The translations under genes and the position numbers were made by a program. 64,000 nucleotides of DNA from contig NZ_SRMF01000003.1 of the NCBI RefSeq assembly GCF_004768465.1, forward strand, positions 62,001 to 126,000, given 5' to 3'. Below are positions 20,724 to 30,112 of the stretch, one piece after another. This DNA is from Natronospirillum operosum (GTDB lineage Bacteria; Pseudomonadota; Gammaproteobacteria; Pseudomonadales; Natronospirillaceae). Each line of letters begins with the position of its first letter. Position 1 is the first letter of the stretch. The notes under the pieces were generated by a model that ran no database searches, was not told where the DNA came from, and was given only the letters and a program-made list of their open reading frames with translations.

Positions 20724-20761
20724 CCCCCTGTGCCGATGCGGGGAGGAGTACGCACAGGGGG
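20724..20761 (+). promoter_or_regulatory. Inverted repeat with MalT-box-like loop upstream of malE
   Basis: Perfect 10-bp arms CCCCCTGTGC and GCACAGGGGG flank an 18-nt centre that contains GGGGAGGAGT (20740-20749), which is 9 of 10 to the E. coli MalT box GGGGA(T/G)GAGG. Whether a MalT-type activator exists in this organism is unknown; the sequence is G-rich, so a chance match is possible. Confidence 0.35.
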
Positions 20762-20908
20762 TGCAGGGCAGCGGGTGGAAATCCCTGCCGTTCGGCCTGA
20801 TTTGTTTGCTCCGATCTGCCGCCCGGGCGTAATTTTGGCGTCGCATTCGGACTCGGGTGTGCAACCCGGTCGTCCGCCACACAATAATAATGCGACAGGA
20901 TGATTCTC

Positions 20909-22099
20909 ATGAAAAAAGGTCTCGCTACTGCCATTGCTGCCACCAGTGCTGCTCTGGCGATGAATGCCCATGCAGTCTCCGAGGGTGAGCTGCTGATCTG
21001 GATCGGTGCCGACAAGGCCTACAATGGCCTGCAGGCCGTGGGTGACCAGTTCGCGGAAGAACTGGGTATCCCTGTTACCGTGGAAGCGCCGGACAACCTG
21101 GAAGAACGTTTCCAGCAGGAAGCCGCTGCCGGCCGCGGCCCGGACATCGTGATCTGGGCCCATGACCGCTTTGGCAGCTGGGCCGACTCCGGCTTCATTC
21201 AGCCGATTTCGGTGGGTGACGAGGTCCGTGGCCAGATTGATGACAGCTTCTGGACTGCCACCAGCTATGAAGGCACCCAGTACGGCTGGCCGGTCATGGT
21301 CGAGGCCGTGGGCCTGATCTACAACCGCGAGCTGGTCGACGCGGCACCGACCACCTGGGACGAGGTGTTTGCGTTGAACGAGTCCCTGAACGGCGCCAAT
21401 GCCATCCTGTGGGATTATGACAACACCTACTTCACCTATGGCCTGCTGTCCTCTGCCGGCGGTTACTCCTTCGGCATGAACGATGACGGCACCTATGACC
21501 CGGCCGATATCGGCTTTGCCAGCGACGGAGCCATCAAGGGTGCGCGGGTACTGCGTGACCTGATTGATCGCGGTGTCATGCCTTCGGGTGCCGACTACGG
21601 CGACATGGAAAACGCCTTTGTCTCCGGTGATGTGGCCATGATCATCAATGGCCCCTGGGGCTGGGCCGGCTATGAATCAGCCGGCATCGATTTCGGCGTG
21701 GCGCCGATTCCGGCCGTTGAGGGCGAACTCGGCAAGCCGTTTGTGGGTATCCCGGGTGCCGTGGTGAGCGCTTCTTCACCGAACATGGACCTGGTGGAAA
21801 TCTTCATGGAAGAGTATCTGCTCACCGTCGATGGCCTGCGCACCATGGATACGACAGATCCGAGCCAGACCCTGGGCGTCCCGGCCCACGAAGGCTACCT
21901 GCAGGAACTGGTGGACAATGCTGATGACGCGGATCGTCTGCAGGCCACCTTCGACAATGCCGAAATGGGTCATCCCATGCCCAATATCCCGCAGATGGAT
22001 GCCTTCTGGTCCAATGCGGAAGTAGCGCTGGGCAATATCACGTCCGGTCGCCAGTCGGTGGAAGCAGCCATGCGCGAGGCCGCCGAACGCATGCGCTAG
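20909..22099 (+). CDS. malE: Maltose/maltodextrin-binding protein
   Basis: This is the periplasmic receptor of a maltodextrin ABC importer. The 396-residue precursor has a classical signal peptide ([19 protein letters not shown], cleavage after AHA). The mature protein follows E. coli MalE closely: [32 protein letters not shown] and [17 protein letters not shown] chose the Met of MKKG; an ATG three codons earlier is also possible. A stable stem-loop separates it from malF. Confidence 0.95.
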   Translation: MKKGLATAIAATSAALAMNAHAVSEGELLIWIGADKAYNGLQAVGDQFAEELGIPVTVEAPDNLEERFQQEAAAGRGPDIVIWAHDRFGSWADSGFIQPISVGDEVRGQIDDSFWTATSYEGTQYGWPVMVEAVGLIYNRELVDAAPTTWDEVFALNESLNGANAILWDYDNTYFTYGLLSSAGGYSFGMNDDGTYDPADIGFASDGAIKGARVLRDLIDRGVMPSGADYGDMENAFVSGDVAMIINGPWGWAGYESAGIDFGVAPIPAVEGELGKPFVGIPGAVVSASSPNMDLVEIFMEEYLLTVDGLRTMDTTDPSQTLGVPAHEGYLQELVDNADDADRLQATFDNAEMGHPMPNIPQMDAFWSNAEVALGNITSGRQSVEAAMREAAERMR

Positions 22100-22115
22100 G
22101 CGGCGCCGGTCCGCA

Positions 22116-22144
22116 GCCGGGGCCACGCACGAGTGGGCCCCGGC
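22116..22144 (+). promoter_or_regulatory. GC-rich stem-loop between malE and malF
   Basis: GCCGGGGCC (22116-22124) pairs perfectly with GGCCCCGGC (22136-22144) across an 11-nt loop, with no T-run after it. In E. coli the malE-malF gap carries REP hairpins that protect malE mRNA; the same role here is inference. Confidence 0.6.
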
Positions 22145-22203
22145 CGCTGACCACCTGATTTCTCGTCCTCTCACGACTCAACCTGTGGCCAGGAGTATCT
22201 GTC

Positions 22204-23778
22204 ATGGCTGATGCCAACGCCATTCCCATTGCACCGGATTCTGCCCGGCAGGGCCCTGCCCGCCGCATAGCGCACTGGCTGTTTACCGGCCTGCTGGGTG
22301 TGGGCATGTTCTGGGTTGCCACCCTGATGTTCTTCAACGGCGATCTGGTGTTCGCGGTCGGCATGACCTTTCTCGCCGGCCTGTTGCTGTATCTCTATCT
22401 GAATCCGCGCATCTATGTCGGCCGCTATGTGTTTCCCGGGCTGGCAGGGATCGGTATCTTCACGCTGTTCCCGTTGCTGTACAGCGTCTATATCAGTTTC
22501 ACCAACTATGGTGACGGCCACATGGTGACCCATGAACGGGCCACCCAGTATCACCTCTCCCGCACCTATCTGGATGAGGCGGGCACCTTTGATTTTGAAC
22601 TGCACCCGGCCGAGGATGAGCGCTACCGCATGGTGCTGCGGCGGGACGGTGACAAGTATATCAGCGCGCCAGTGGCCCTGGCCGCCATCGGCGAAGGCCA
22701 GCGTCCGCTGATCGAAACCCGGGCAGTGGCGCCGGGGTCGCTGGCGACCGAGGCCCTGAGCCTGCGTGATGTGCTGGCCAACCGGTCCGGCCTGCAGCGC
22801 GTGGTGGTGGAGCTGCCGCACGGCACCGAACTGCGTTACAGCGGCCCGCGCGCCTTCGGCGCTCTGCGCGAGCGCTACCAACAGGATGCCGATGACCCGC
22901 ATGTGCTGCATGACCAGCAGACCGGCGGCGCCATTACGGCGGATTTCGAGCGCGGCTACTATGTCGATGACGAGGGCAACCGGGTACGGCCGGGCTTCAC
23001 CACCCATGTCGGCTGGGACAACTATACCCGCATCTTCACCGACCGGGGCATGATGGCGCCCTTCTTCGAGATCTTTGTCTGGACCATCTTCTTCGGCGCC
23101 GTGACCGTCTTCGTGGCCTATGGTCTGGGGGTAACCCTGGCCTGCCTGCTGAACTGGAAGCTGATCAGAGGCTCGGTGGTCTATCGTATCCTGATGATCC
23201 TGCCCTATGCGGTGCCGGCGTTCATCTCGATCCAGATCTTCCGGGGCCTGTTCAACCAGAATTTCGGTGAAATCAACCTGATACTGGAGGTGCTGTTCGG
23301 GCTGCGCCCGGCCTGGTTCACCGAACCGGCGCTGGCGCGCACCATGGTGCTGATCACCAATATCTGGCTGGGTTACCCCTACATGATGATTCTGGCGCTG
23401 GGCATGCTGCAGTCGGTGCCGGATGATCTCTATGAGGCCGCCCATATCGAAGGTTCGGGTGTGATCAACAACTTTTTCCGGATCACCCTGCCGCTGATCA
23501 CCCGGCCCCTGATTCCGTTGCTGATCGCGGCCTTTGCCTTCAACTTCAACAACCTGGTGGTGATTCAGCTGCTGACCGAGGGCGGACCCAATATCGTCGG
23601 CTCCAACCCGAACGCCGGGCATACCGACCTGCTGGTCAACTATGCCTTCCGACTGGCGTTTCAGGATGGCACCCAGGAGTTCGGTCTGGCCGCCGCGATC
23701 ACCACGCTGATCTTCCTGCTGGTGGCCGGTCTGTCCATGCTGTATATCCGTCACGCCAGGATCGAGATGGCACGGTAG
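22204..23778 (+). CDS. malF: Maltose ABC transporter permease MalF
   Basis: MalF is one of two membrane subunits of the maltodextrin importer. The 524 residues (E. coli 514) include three N-terminal helices, a large periplasmic P2-type domain at about 100-285 and a C-terminal transmembrane domain. The EAA coupling loop that contacts the ATPase is visible in DDLYEAAHIEGSGVINNFFRITLPLI. It is 12 bp upstream of malG. No malK ATPase gene is next to it. Confidence 0.95.
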   Translation: MADANAIPIAPDSARQGPARRIAHWLFTGLLGVGMFWVATLMFFNGDLVFAVGMTFLAGLLLYLYLNPRIYVGRYVFPGLAGIGIFTLFPLLYSVYISFTNYGDGHMVTHERATQYHLSRTYLDEAGTFDFELHPAEDERYRMVLRRDGDKYISAPVALAAIGEGQRPLIETRAVAPGSLATEALSLRDVLANRSGLQRVVVELPHGTELRYSGPRAFGALRERYQQDADDPHVLHDQQTGGAITADFERGYYVDDEGNRVRPGFTTHVGWDNYTRIFTDRGMMAPFFEIFVWTIFFGAVTVFVAYGLGVTLACLLNWKLIRGSVVYRILMILPYAVPAFISIQIFRGLFNQNFGEINLILEVLFGLRPAWFTEPALARTMVLITNIWLGYPYMMILALGMLQSVPDDLYEAAHIEGSGVINNFFRITLPLITRPLIPLLIAAFAFNFNNLVVIQLLTEGGPNIVGSNPNAGHTDLLVNYAFRLAFQDGTQEFGLAAAITTLIFLLVAGLSMLYIRHARIEMAR

Positions 23779-23790
23779 GAGAAATTAAAG

Positions 23791-25020
23791 ATGATCAAGA
23801 CCACATCTGTCAGGGCCCGCGTCTGGGCCACGCATGCCTTCCTGATCGGGTTTTCGGCGCTGGTACTGTTTCCGCTGGCGATGATCATTTCGATCTCGTT
23901 TCGCGAAGGCAATTTTGCGCGGGGAAATCTGATACCGCAGAACTTCACGCTGGAGCACTGGACGCTGGCGCTGGGCCAGACCTATGTCGGCACGCGCAAC
24001 AACGCCACCGTGTTCAGTCCGGAGGCGGAGTCGGTGCGGGCCAGTCTCGGCCTGGGTCGGGTTACCGTGGAGCGTGACGGCAGTTGGGCACTGGATGTGC
24101 AGACCTCGGTCAACCCGCAGCACTTTCCGCTCGACAGCCATATCCAGCTGACCAACTTCCAGGCCGGTACCGAGCTGGCGCGCTCGGAGCGCATCGATTT
24201 CCGCCTGGTGGCCAACGAGGAGCAGGCCGCGGCGGCGCCGGAGGGCAAGCAGGTGGTGCGGGTCGGCGAGCAGCATCAGGGGCAGATCGACCTGCCCGAT
24301 GAGTTTGCCCGCATTGGCGGTCTGCGCCTCAACTATGGCGTGGCCTTCCATACGCCGCCGCCGTTCCCGGTGCTGACCTGGCTGTGGAACTCGGTCAAGG
24401 TGGCGTTCTCGTCGGCCTTTCTGATTCTCGGCCTGGCCACGATCAGTGCCTATGCCTTTGCGCGCATGCGCTTCAACCACAAGACGACCATTTTGCGCGG
24501 CATGCTGATTCTGCAGATGTTCCCGCCGTTTCTGGCCCTGGTGGCGCTGTACAACCTGTTCGACCGTCTGGGCGACTATGTGCCCTGGCTGGGCATAGAC
24601 ACGCATGGCGCCTACATCCTGGCCATGGTGGGCGGTATCTCGCTGATGATCTGGATGATCATCGGTTATTTCAGCACCATCGATGTGTCGCTGGAAGAGG
24701 CCGCTGCCATGGATGGCGCTACGCCCTGGCAGACTTTCTACCGCATTCTGCTGCCGCTGAGCGTGCCCATTCTGGCCGTGGTGTTCATCATCTCGTTCAT
24801 CAATGCCATCAACGAGTTCGCTCTGGCCTCGGCGTTGCTGCGCAGTACGGACAAGCTGACGCTGGCAGTGGGGTCGACCAACTACTTCCATCCGCAGAAC
24901 ACCCTGTGGGGCAATTATGCGGCGGCGGCGGTGTTGTCCGGCCTGCCCATTACCGTGGTGTTTCTGATCATGCAGCGCTTTCTGGTCAGCGGCCTAACAG
25001 CCGGTGGCGTCAAGGGGTGA
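23791..25020 (+). CDS. malG: Maltose ABC transporter permease MalG with enlarged periplasmic loop
   Basis: MalG is the second membrane subunit. The family's EAA loop [27 protein letters not shown] and the C-terminal GLTAGGVKG, which in E. coli reaches MalE, are intact. At 409 residues it is about 110 longer than E. coli MalG (296). The extra sequence sits in the first periplasmic loop, between HWTLALGQ and [14 protein letters not shown], and looks like a beta-rich soluble domain. The reading frame is continuous, so this is an insertion and not a fusion artefact. A REP-like element follows the gene. Confidence 0.95.
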   Translation: MIKTTSVRARVWATHAFLIGFSALVLFPLAMIISISFREGNFARGNLIPQNFTLEHWTLALGQTYVGTRNNATVFSPEAESVRASLGLGRVTVERDGSWALDVQTSVNPQHFPLDSHIQLTNFQAGTELARSERIDFRLVANEEQAAAAPEGKQVVRVGEQHQGQIDLPDEFARIGGLRLNYGVAFHTPPPFPVLTWLWNSVKVAFSSAFLILGLATISAYAFARMRFNHKTTILRGMLILQMFPPFLALVALYNLFDRLGDYVPWLGIDTHGAYILAMVGGISLMIWMIIGYFSTIDVSLEEAAAMDGATPWQTFYRILLPLSVPILAVVFIISFINAINEFALASALLRSTDKLTLAVGSTNYFHPQNTLWGNYAAAAVLSGLPITVVFLIMQRFLVSGLTAGGVKG

Positions 25021-25526
25021 GGGCCGCACCTGTTGTGCCTCCATTGTAGGCGGCGGCCCTTGGCCGCGCATGCGTGAGCAAGCCCCGAAACGTCGGACCG
25101 CACAGCCTACATGGATACGGTGGCAGGGTCGGAGTCGCCTGCCGGGTGCATGCCCTGTGAGACCGTTTGCGGCCAGGGACGGCCGCAACCGAGCTGTCAT
25201 GGATGACGTTTTTTGCGTGTCTCACAGGCATGTGCCTGAGCTTGGCGACATGACGGGCCTGACCCGATCTGCCGTTGTGAGCCTTATTCACAGCCGTTAT
25301 CTGCGTCAACAAGTGGTAATTAAATTACAAACTGGTATAGTGCGCGCCCCTTGAGACGACTTTGAGCCGACCGGAAACTCCGTGACCACCACGCCGCCCT
25401 AGTACACAGCCCCCCTCTGGCTCCTCGAGCCGCTGCAACCCTTTCTCAGAACCCCGGTGCTGATGGATCACTCCGTCCTGCGGAGTCGAGCCCCTGCTGA
25501 TCTGCGCCTTTGCCAAAGAGACACCC
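25021..25526. other. Intergenic region between malG and the SulP gene
   Basis: I see no credible gene. The left part holds a REP-like palindrome (25045-25111). The right part has an A/T-rich stretch with TATAGT at 25336-25341 as a possible -10, then an untranslated leader of about 185 bp before the SulP start. Confidence 0.55.
25045..25111 (-). repeat. REP-like palindromic element, copy 2
   Basis: This copy is the reverse orientation of the element at 3043-3094. It begins TGTAGGC, shares GGCCCTTGGCC and GCATGCGTGAGCAAG with the complement of copy 1, and ends CACAGCCTACA. It is 67 bp long because its right half carries extra sequence (around CCCCGAAACGTCGGACCG), and its ends no longer pair perfectly. 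Confidence 0.7.
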
Positions 25527-27029
25527 ATGCTGCAACGCTATCTTGAAGAATGGACCCGTAATATCCGCGGCGATCTGATCGCCGGCCTTGTCGTCGCCCT
25601 GGCGCTGATTCCCGAGGCCATCGCCTTTTCCATTATCGCCGGTGTGGACCCGCGTGTCGGCCTCTATGCCAGCTTCTGTATCGCCGTCATCATCGCCTTT
25701 GTCGGTGGTCGGCCGGGCATGATCAGTGCCGCCACCGGCGCCATGGCGCTGCTGATGGTGACCCTGGTACGCGATCACGGGCTGGAATATCTGCTCGCTG
25801 CGACCCTGCTGACCGGGGTACTGCAGATCATCGCCGGCTTCCTGAAACTGGGTACGCTGATGCGGTTCGTGTCGCGCTCGGTGGTGACCGGCTTCGTCAA
25901 TGCGCTGGCCATCCTGATCTTCATGGCCCAGTTGCCGGAGCTGACCGGGGTCACCTGGCCGGTCTATGCCATGACGGCCGCCGGCCTGGGCATCATCTAT
26001 CTGTTTCCCTACATACCCCTGGTGGGTCGTCTGCTGCCGTCGCCGCTGGTCTGCATCGTCGCGTTGACCGCAGTAGCCATGTTCCTGGGCCTGGATATCC
26101 GCACCGTTGGCGATATGGGTGAACTGCCCAGCACCCTGCCGGTGTTCCTGTGGCCGGAAGTACCGCTGAATCTGGACACCCTGCGCATTATCTTCCCCTA
26201 TGCCGCCGCGCTGACCGTGGTCGGTCTGCTGGAGTCGATGATGACCGAGACCATAGTCGATGATCTGACCGACACCCGCAGCAACCGCAATCAGGAGTGC
26301 AAGGGCCAGGGTATCGCCAATATCGGCTCCGGCCTGATGGGCGGCATGGCCGGCTGCGCCATGATCGGTCAGTCGATCATCAATGTGAAATCCGGTGGTC
26401 GCGGGCGCCTGTCCAGCCTGGCTGCAGGAGTCTATCTGATGATTCTGATCGTGTTCCTGTCCGACTGGCTGGTGCAGATTCCGATGGCGGCACTGGTGGC
26501 GGTCATGATCATGGTATCGATCGGCACCTTCTCCTGGTCCTCACTGCGCGACATGAAGAAGCATCCACTGTCGACCAACATCGTCATGGTAGCCACGGTG
26601 TCGGTGGTCGTGGTGACCCACAACCTGGCCATTGGCGTCTTCGTCGGTGTATTGCTGGCCGCCCTGTTCTTTGCCCACAAGGTGGCGCACTTCATGTCGG
26701 TCGACAGTGGCCTGACCCAGACCTCCGAGCGGGATGGCGAGCATCGCACCTATACCATCAGGGGGCAGGTGTTCTTTGTGTCGGCGGAGAAGTTTCTGGA
26801 ATCCTTTGATTTCCGTGAAGCCCTGGATCGTGTCACCATAGACCTGAGTCAGGCGCACTTCTGGGACATCAGCGCTGTCACCGCGCTCGACAAGGCGGTG
26901 ATTCGCTTCCGCCGCGAGGGTACCGATGTCGAGGTGCTGGGGCTGAATGAAGCCAGTGCCACCATCGTCGACCGCTTTGGCGTGCACGACAAACCCGAGC
27001 AGGCTGAAAAGCTGATGTCCGGCCACTAA
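25527..27029 (+). CDS. SulP-family anion transporter with STAS domain
   Basis: This 500-residue inner-membrane protein has the SulP layout: an N-terminal signature ([24 protein letters not shown]), about ten or more membrane helices to residue ~390, and a C-terminal STAS domain (about 410-490; [18 protein letters not shown]). SulP proteins carry sulfate, bicarbonate or dicarboxylates, and the substrate cannot be assigned from sequence by eye. A universal stress protein gene follows after 23 bp, a recurrent pairing that suggests control or co-expression. Confidence 0.9.
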   Translation: MLQRYLEEWTRNIRGDLIAGLVVALALIPEAIAFSIIAGVDPRVGLYASFCIAVIIAFVGGRPGMISAATGAMALLMVTLVRDHGLEYLLAATLLTGVLQIIAGFLKLGTLMRFVSRSVVTGFVNALAILIFMAQLPELTGVTWPVYAMTAAGLGIIYLFPYIPLVGRLLPSPLVCIVALTAVAMFLGLDIRTVGDMGELPSTLPVFLWPEVPLNLDTLRIIFPYAAALTVVGLLESMMTETIVDDLTDTRSNRNQECKGQGIANIGSGLMGGMAGCAMIGQSIINVKSGGRGRLSSLAAGVYLMILIVFLSDWLVQIPMAALVAVMIMVSIGTFSWSSLRDMKKHPLSTNIVMVATVSVVVVTHNLAIGVFVGVLLAALFFAHKVAHFMSVDSGLTQTSERDGEHRTYTIRGQVFFVSAEKFLESFDFREALDRVTIDLSQAHFWDISAVTALDKAVIRFRREGTDVEVLGLNEASATIVDRFGVHDKPEQAEKLMSGH

Positions 27030-27052
27030 AACAAGAACAGGGAAATCGAATC

Positions 27053-27907
27053 ATGAGAAAGATCATTGCCGGCATTGATGCCTCAAGTGCCTCAGGCGCA
27101 GTCTGTGATGCGGCGGCCTGGGCCAGCCAGCGGCTGGATACCGAAGTCATGGCGCTGCACGTACTGGAAAAGAGTCTTTATCCCACTGAGTCGGACCTCA
27201 GCGGCAATCTGGGCCTGGGGGCGCAGGAGCATTTGCTGCAGGAACTGGCAGAGCTGGATCACAAGCGCAGCAAGCTGATGCTGGAGCAGGGAAAGCTGCA
27301 GTTGCAGGCGGCCCGTGAGCGGCTGGAAAAGGCCGGAGCCACGTCGGTCAGCACCCGCCAGCGCCATGGCAGTCTGACCGAGACGCTGGTGGATCTGGCG
27401 GATGAACTGCGCCTGCTGGTGATCGGCCGCCACGGTGAAGCCCATGCCAATGAAATCGATGCCGTGGGCAGTCAACTGGAAAGCGTGATCCGGGTCGTCC
27501 ATCAGCCCATCCTGATCACCCAGGACGAGTTCCGCCTGCCGCAGCGCTTTATCCTGGCCTATGATGGCAGTGCCACTGCACAGGCCGCGCTGCAGCGCGT
27601 CTCGGAAAGCCCGCTGCTGACCGGCATTCCCTGTGTGCTGGTCTGTGTGGGCAAGCCGGGCAATACCGAAGCTGCGGACCTGGAGCAGGCTGCAGCAACA
27701 CTGCAGGCAGCGGGCATGCCCACCAAAACCGCGCGGGTGGAAAGCACCGAGGTGGCACAGACATTGTGTGAGCAGGTGAAGTCGCAGCAGGCGGATCTGG
27801 TGGTCATGGGGACCCATGGGCATTCCCGCATCCGCAAGTTCTTTGTCGGCAGTACCTCGACGGCGATGCTGCGCCGCAACCCGGTGATGACGCTGCTGCT
27901 GCGTTGA
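27053..27907 (+). CDS. Tandem universal stress protein (two Usp domains)
   Basis: The 284-residue protein has two Usp domains. The first begins KIIAGIDASSASGA and the second FILAYDGSATAQAAL. The second ends with the ATP-binding motif VMGTHGHSRIRKFFVGSTSTAMLR, of the G-x2-G-x9-G(S/T) type; the first domain's equivalent (IGRHGEAHANEIDAVGSQLE) is degenerate. It probably forms an operon with the SulP gene. The role is likely stress- or nucleotide-linked, without a known reaction. Confidence 0.9.
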   Translation: MRKIIAGIDASSASGAVCDAAAWASQRLDTEVMALHVLEKSLYPTESDLSGNLGLGAQEHLLQELAELDHKRSKLMLEQGKLQLQAARERLEKAGATSVSTRQRHGSLTETLVDLADELRLLVIGRHGEAHANEIDAVGSQLESVIRVVHQPILITQDEFRLPQRFILAYDGSATAQAALQRVSESPLLTGIPCVLVCVGKPGNTEAADLEQAAATLQAAGMPTKTARVESTEVAQTLCEQVKSQQADLVVMGTHGHSRIRKFFVGSTSTAMLRRNPVMTLLLR

Positions 27908-27933
27908 GTGCAGGGCCCGCCGCCCGCAAGGGC

Positions 27934-28701
27934 TTATTCGGTATCTTCGGCCTTCTCGGCTTCGGCGTCGCGATCCAGCGGCCGGACCCACTTGGAAAAG
28001 ACCAGCCCCAGCTCGAACAGCAGCCACATCGGCACCGCGAGAATGGTCTGCGAGAACACATCCGGCGGTGTGACCAGCATGCCGACGGCAAAGCAGCCGA
28101 TAAAGATGTAGGGCCGCTTGCGGCGCAGTGATTCCACCGAAGTAATGCCACTGTAGACCAGCAGCACGGTGGCGATGGGAATCTCGAACGCCAGCCCGAA
28201 AGCAAAGAACATCTTCAGACTGAAATCCAGAATGGCCGCAATGTCGGGCATGATGTTGACCATGTCCGGGCCGACCGTCGTGAAAAAGCCGAATACCAGT
28301 GGCATGACCACGAAGTAGGTAAACAGCACGCCCAGATAGAACAGCACCACGCTGGATATGAACAGCGGCATCATCAGCCGGCGTTCATGCAGATAGAGGG
28401 CAGGAGCGACAAAGGCCCAGAGCTGATACAGGATAAAGGGCATGCCCAGCATGACGGCGGCCACAAAGCTCAGCTTGAATGGCACCAGGAAGGGTGACGC
28501 CACGCCGGTGGCGATGATCTGCCCGGCCTGCTCTTCAACCAGAATACGCAACGGTGCCGACAGGATGCCGTACAGTTCGTTGGAGAACATGTACAGCACG
28601 CCAAACAGAGCCAGCACGATGATGACGCAGCGCAGCAGCCGGGAGCGCAGCTCTTTCAGATGGTCAATCAGCGACTGTGGCACGTCCTGCGGGTTGGTCA
28701 T
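27934..28701 (-). CDS. tatC: Twin-arginine translocase subunit TatC
   Basis: TatC is the six-helix inner-membrane core that, with TatB, recognises twin-arginine signal peptides of folded exported proteins. The 255 residues show the N-terminal SLIDHLKELRSRLL and the conserved AFGLAFEIPIATVLL and AVGMLVTPPDVFSQ segments. The gene overlaps tatB by 4 bp (ATGA). Confidence 0.97.
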   Translation of the reverse strand: MTNPQDVPQSLIDHLKELRSRLLRCVIIVLALFGVLYMFSNELYGILSAPLRILVEEQAGQIIATGVASPFLVPFKLSFVAAVMLGMPFILYQLWAFVAPALYLHERRLMMPLFISSVVLFYLGVLFTYFVVMPLVFGFFTTVGPDMVNIMPDIAAILDFSLKMFFAFGLAFEIPIATVLLVYSGITSVESLRRKRPYIFIGCFAVGMLVTPPDVFSQTILAVPMWLLFELGLVFSKWVRPLDRDAEAEKAEDTE

Positions 28702-29105
28702 GAGCGATCCCCCGGGGGCTGCTGGTCGGTGCTGCTGTCCGCATCGGGTGTTGCCGGCTGCTCCTCGGTCGGCGCAGCATCGTCCGTGCCGGGCTCCGGC
28801 GGGCGCCGTTCCGGATGTTCGGCATAGAAGCCGGGGTCGTTTTCCACCGGCTCACGGCGGGATGTCGTGGTGGTACCATCGTTGTTGGTGAACGTCTGGT
28901 CCTTGGTGTCTTCCATGATTTTGCGGTTGAGTTCTTCCAGCCGCATCTCCTGTTCGATCTGGCGCTGGAACTTGCCCACAAAACGCCTGGCCTGGCCGAT
29001 ATAACGGCCGACCGTGCGTGCTGCCACCGGCAATCTTTCCGGACCCAGCACGATCAGACCAATGCCGGCGAGCATGGCCAGTTCAAGAAACCCCATATCA
29101 AACAT
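28698..29105 (-). CDS. tatB: Twin-arginine translocase subunit TatB
   Basis: TatB is a single-pass partner of TatC. The 135 residues begin MFDMGFLELAMLAGIGLIVLG with the helix and hinge ERLP, followed by an amphipathic helix and an acidic, proline- and threonine-rich tail. It lies between tatA (8 bp upstream) and tatC (4-bp overlap). Confidence 0.97.
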   Translation of the reverse strand: MFDMGFLELAMLAGIGLIVLGPERLPVAARTVGRYIGQARRFVGKFQRQIEQEMRLEELNRKIMEDTKDQTFTNNDGTTTTSRREPVENDPGFYAEHPERRPPEPGTDDAAPTEEQPATPDADSSTDQQPPGDRS

Positions 29106-29113
29106 GGCTGGAC

Positions 29114-29371
29114 TCAGCTGTCTCCGGAGGACTTGTCTTTCTGCTTGCTGTCAGTGAAGTCGGCATCAGCCTCTTCTTTCTTCTGCAGCAACTGCTTTTC
29201 CTCTTCGGATTTCTCGCTCTGGTCTTCGTCCGGGTCTTTCATGCCGTCCTTGAAACCCTTGACGGCGCCACCAATGTCCTTGCCCATATTGCGCAGTTTC
29301 TTGGTGCCGAAGATCAGAATCACGATCACCAGAACGATGACCAGTTGAATCGGGCTGATACCCCCAAACAT
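29114..29371 (-). CDS. tatA: Twin-arginine translocase subunit TatA
   Basis: TatA oligomerises to form the translocation site. The 85 residues begin [20 protein letters not shown], followed by [24 protein letters not shown], the standard helix, hinge and amphipathic helix, and a very charged tail. It follows hinT by 27 bp in the same direction. Confidence 0.97.
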   Translation of the reverse strand: MFGGISPIQLVIVLVIVILIFGTKKLRNMGKDIGGAVKGFKDGMKDPDEDQSEKSEEEKQLLQKKEEADADFTDSKQKDKSSGDS

Positions 29372-29398
29372 GGTTTTCTCCTCGTATTGTTATTCGGT

Positions 29399-29743
29399 TC
29401 AGAAGCCACGCCAGTCGGCGTCGCGAACATCGCCCAGAATGTGATAGTGCAGATGATAAACTTCCTGGCCGCCGCCGACACCCGTATTAACCACAGTACG
29501 GAAGCCCTGGGTGAGGCCGCTCTCGCGCGCGACAATCGGCAGCATGCGGGTGATGTGACCCACCCAGCTCGCGTCTTCTGCGGTCAGTTCGTCAAGGCTT
29601 TCGACATGATGATTGGGGATGGCCAGCAGGTGCACGCGGGCCCTGGGGTTGATATCCCGGAATACGGTCATGATGTCATCGCGGTAGACGATGTCGGCCG
29701 GTATGTCGCCGGCCACAATCTTGCAGAACAGACAGTCGGTCAT
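29399..29743 (-). CDS. hinT: HIT-family purine nucleoside phosphoramidase
   Basis: HinT hydrolyses AMP-lysine-type phosphoramidates in the cytoplasm. The 114 residues match the family. The start [17 protein letters not shown] carries a CxxC zinc-type motif and the catalytic histidine triad is HLHYHIL. It overlaps hisE by 4 bp (ATGA), so it is translationally coupled and sits between hisE and tatA. Confidence 0.95.
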   Translation of the reverse strand: MTDCLFCKIVAGDIPADIVYRDDIMTVFRDINPRARVHLLAIPNHHVESLDELTAEDASWVGHITRMLPIVARESGLTQGFRTVVNTGVGGGQEVYHLHYHILGDVRDADWRGF

Positions 29744-30093
29744 GCATCACGCTCCTGAGTGTTCTCCGGCTTGCTGCGGCTGGCCTTCTCTTCCAGGCCC
29801 GAGAGCCCGAACCGACGCGACAGTTCATCGGTCACGGCGCTCACCGGCACGTTCTGTTGTGCCAGCATCACCAGAGTATGAAACCACAGATCTGCTGTTT
29901 CCGATACCAGATCCGCCTGATGGTCGGGCGTGGCGTCCTTGGCCGCCAGAATGACCTCGGTGCTTTCCTCGCCGACTTTCTCCAGAATCTTGTTGAGGCC
30001 GCTGGCATAAAGGGCCGCCACGTAGGAACTGTCTGGTGTTTCAGTCTTGCGCTGGTGCAGCACGACTTCCAGTTGGCGCAGAATATCTTGCAT
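29740..30093 (-). CDS. hisE: Phosphoribosyl-ATP pyrophosphatase
   Basis: HisE removes pyrophosphate from phosphoribosyl-ATP in the second step of histidine synthesis. The 117 residues contain the metal-binding pattern [15 protein letters not shown] and [13 protein letters not shown] of the all-alpha NTP pyrophosphatase fold. In Pseudomonas hisI precedes hisE here; in this window hisI is absent and hisE follows ubiB directly after 19 bp. Confidence 0.95.
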   Translation of the reverse strand: MQDILRQLEVVLHQRKTETPDSSYVAALYASGLNKILEKVGEESTEVILAAKDATPDHQADLVSETADLWFHTLVMLAQQNVPVSAVTDELSRRFGLSGLEEKASRSKPENTQERDA

Positions 30094-30112
30094 GGCACAT
30101 CCGTCGAGTCGG

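Larger units (their letters stand above)
20603..20908. other. Intergenic region between lipoprotein operon and malE
   Basis: No gene is visible. The region holds a terminator hairpin at 20682-20719 and a second inverted repeat at 20724-20761 with a MalT-box-like sequence in its loop. Further G-rich purine blocks lie toward malE. Confidence 0.6.

Noticed and set aside
22171-23754. Long open frame antisense to malF
   Set aside because: malF is unmistakable on the other strand; the frame is rich in Gln, His and Arg as expected for an antisense shadow.
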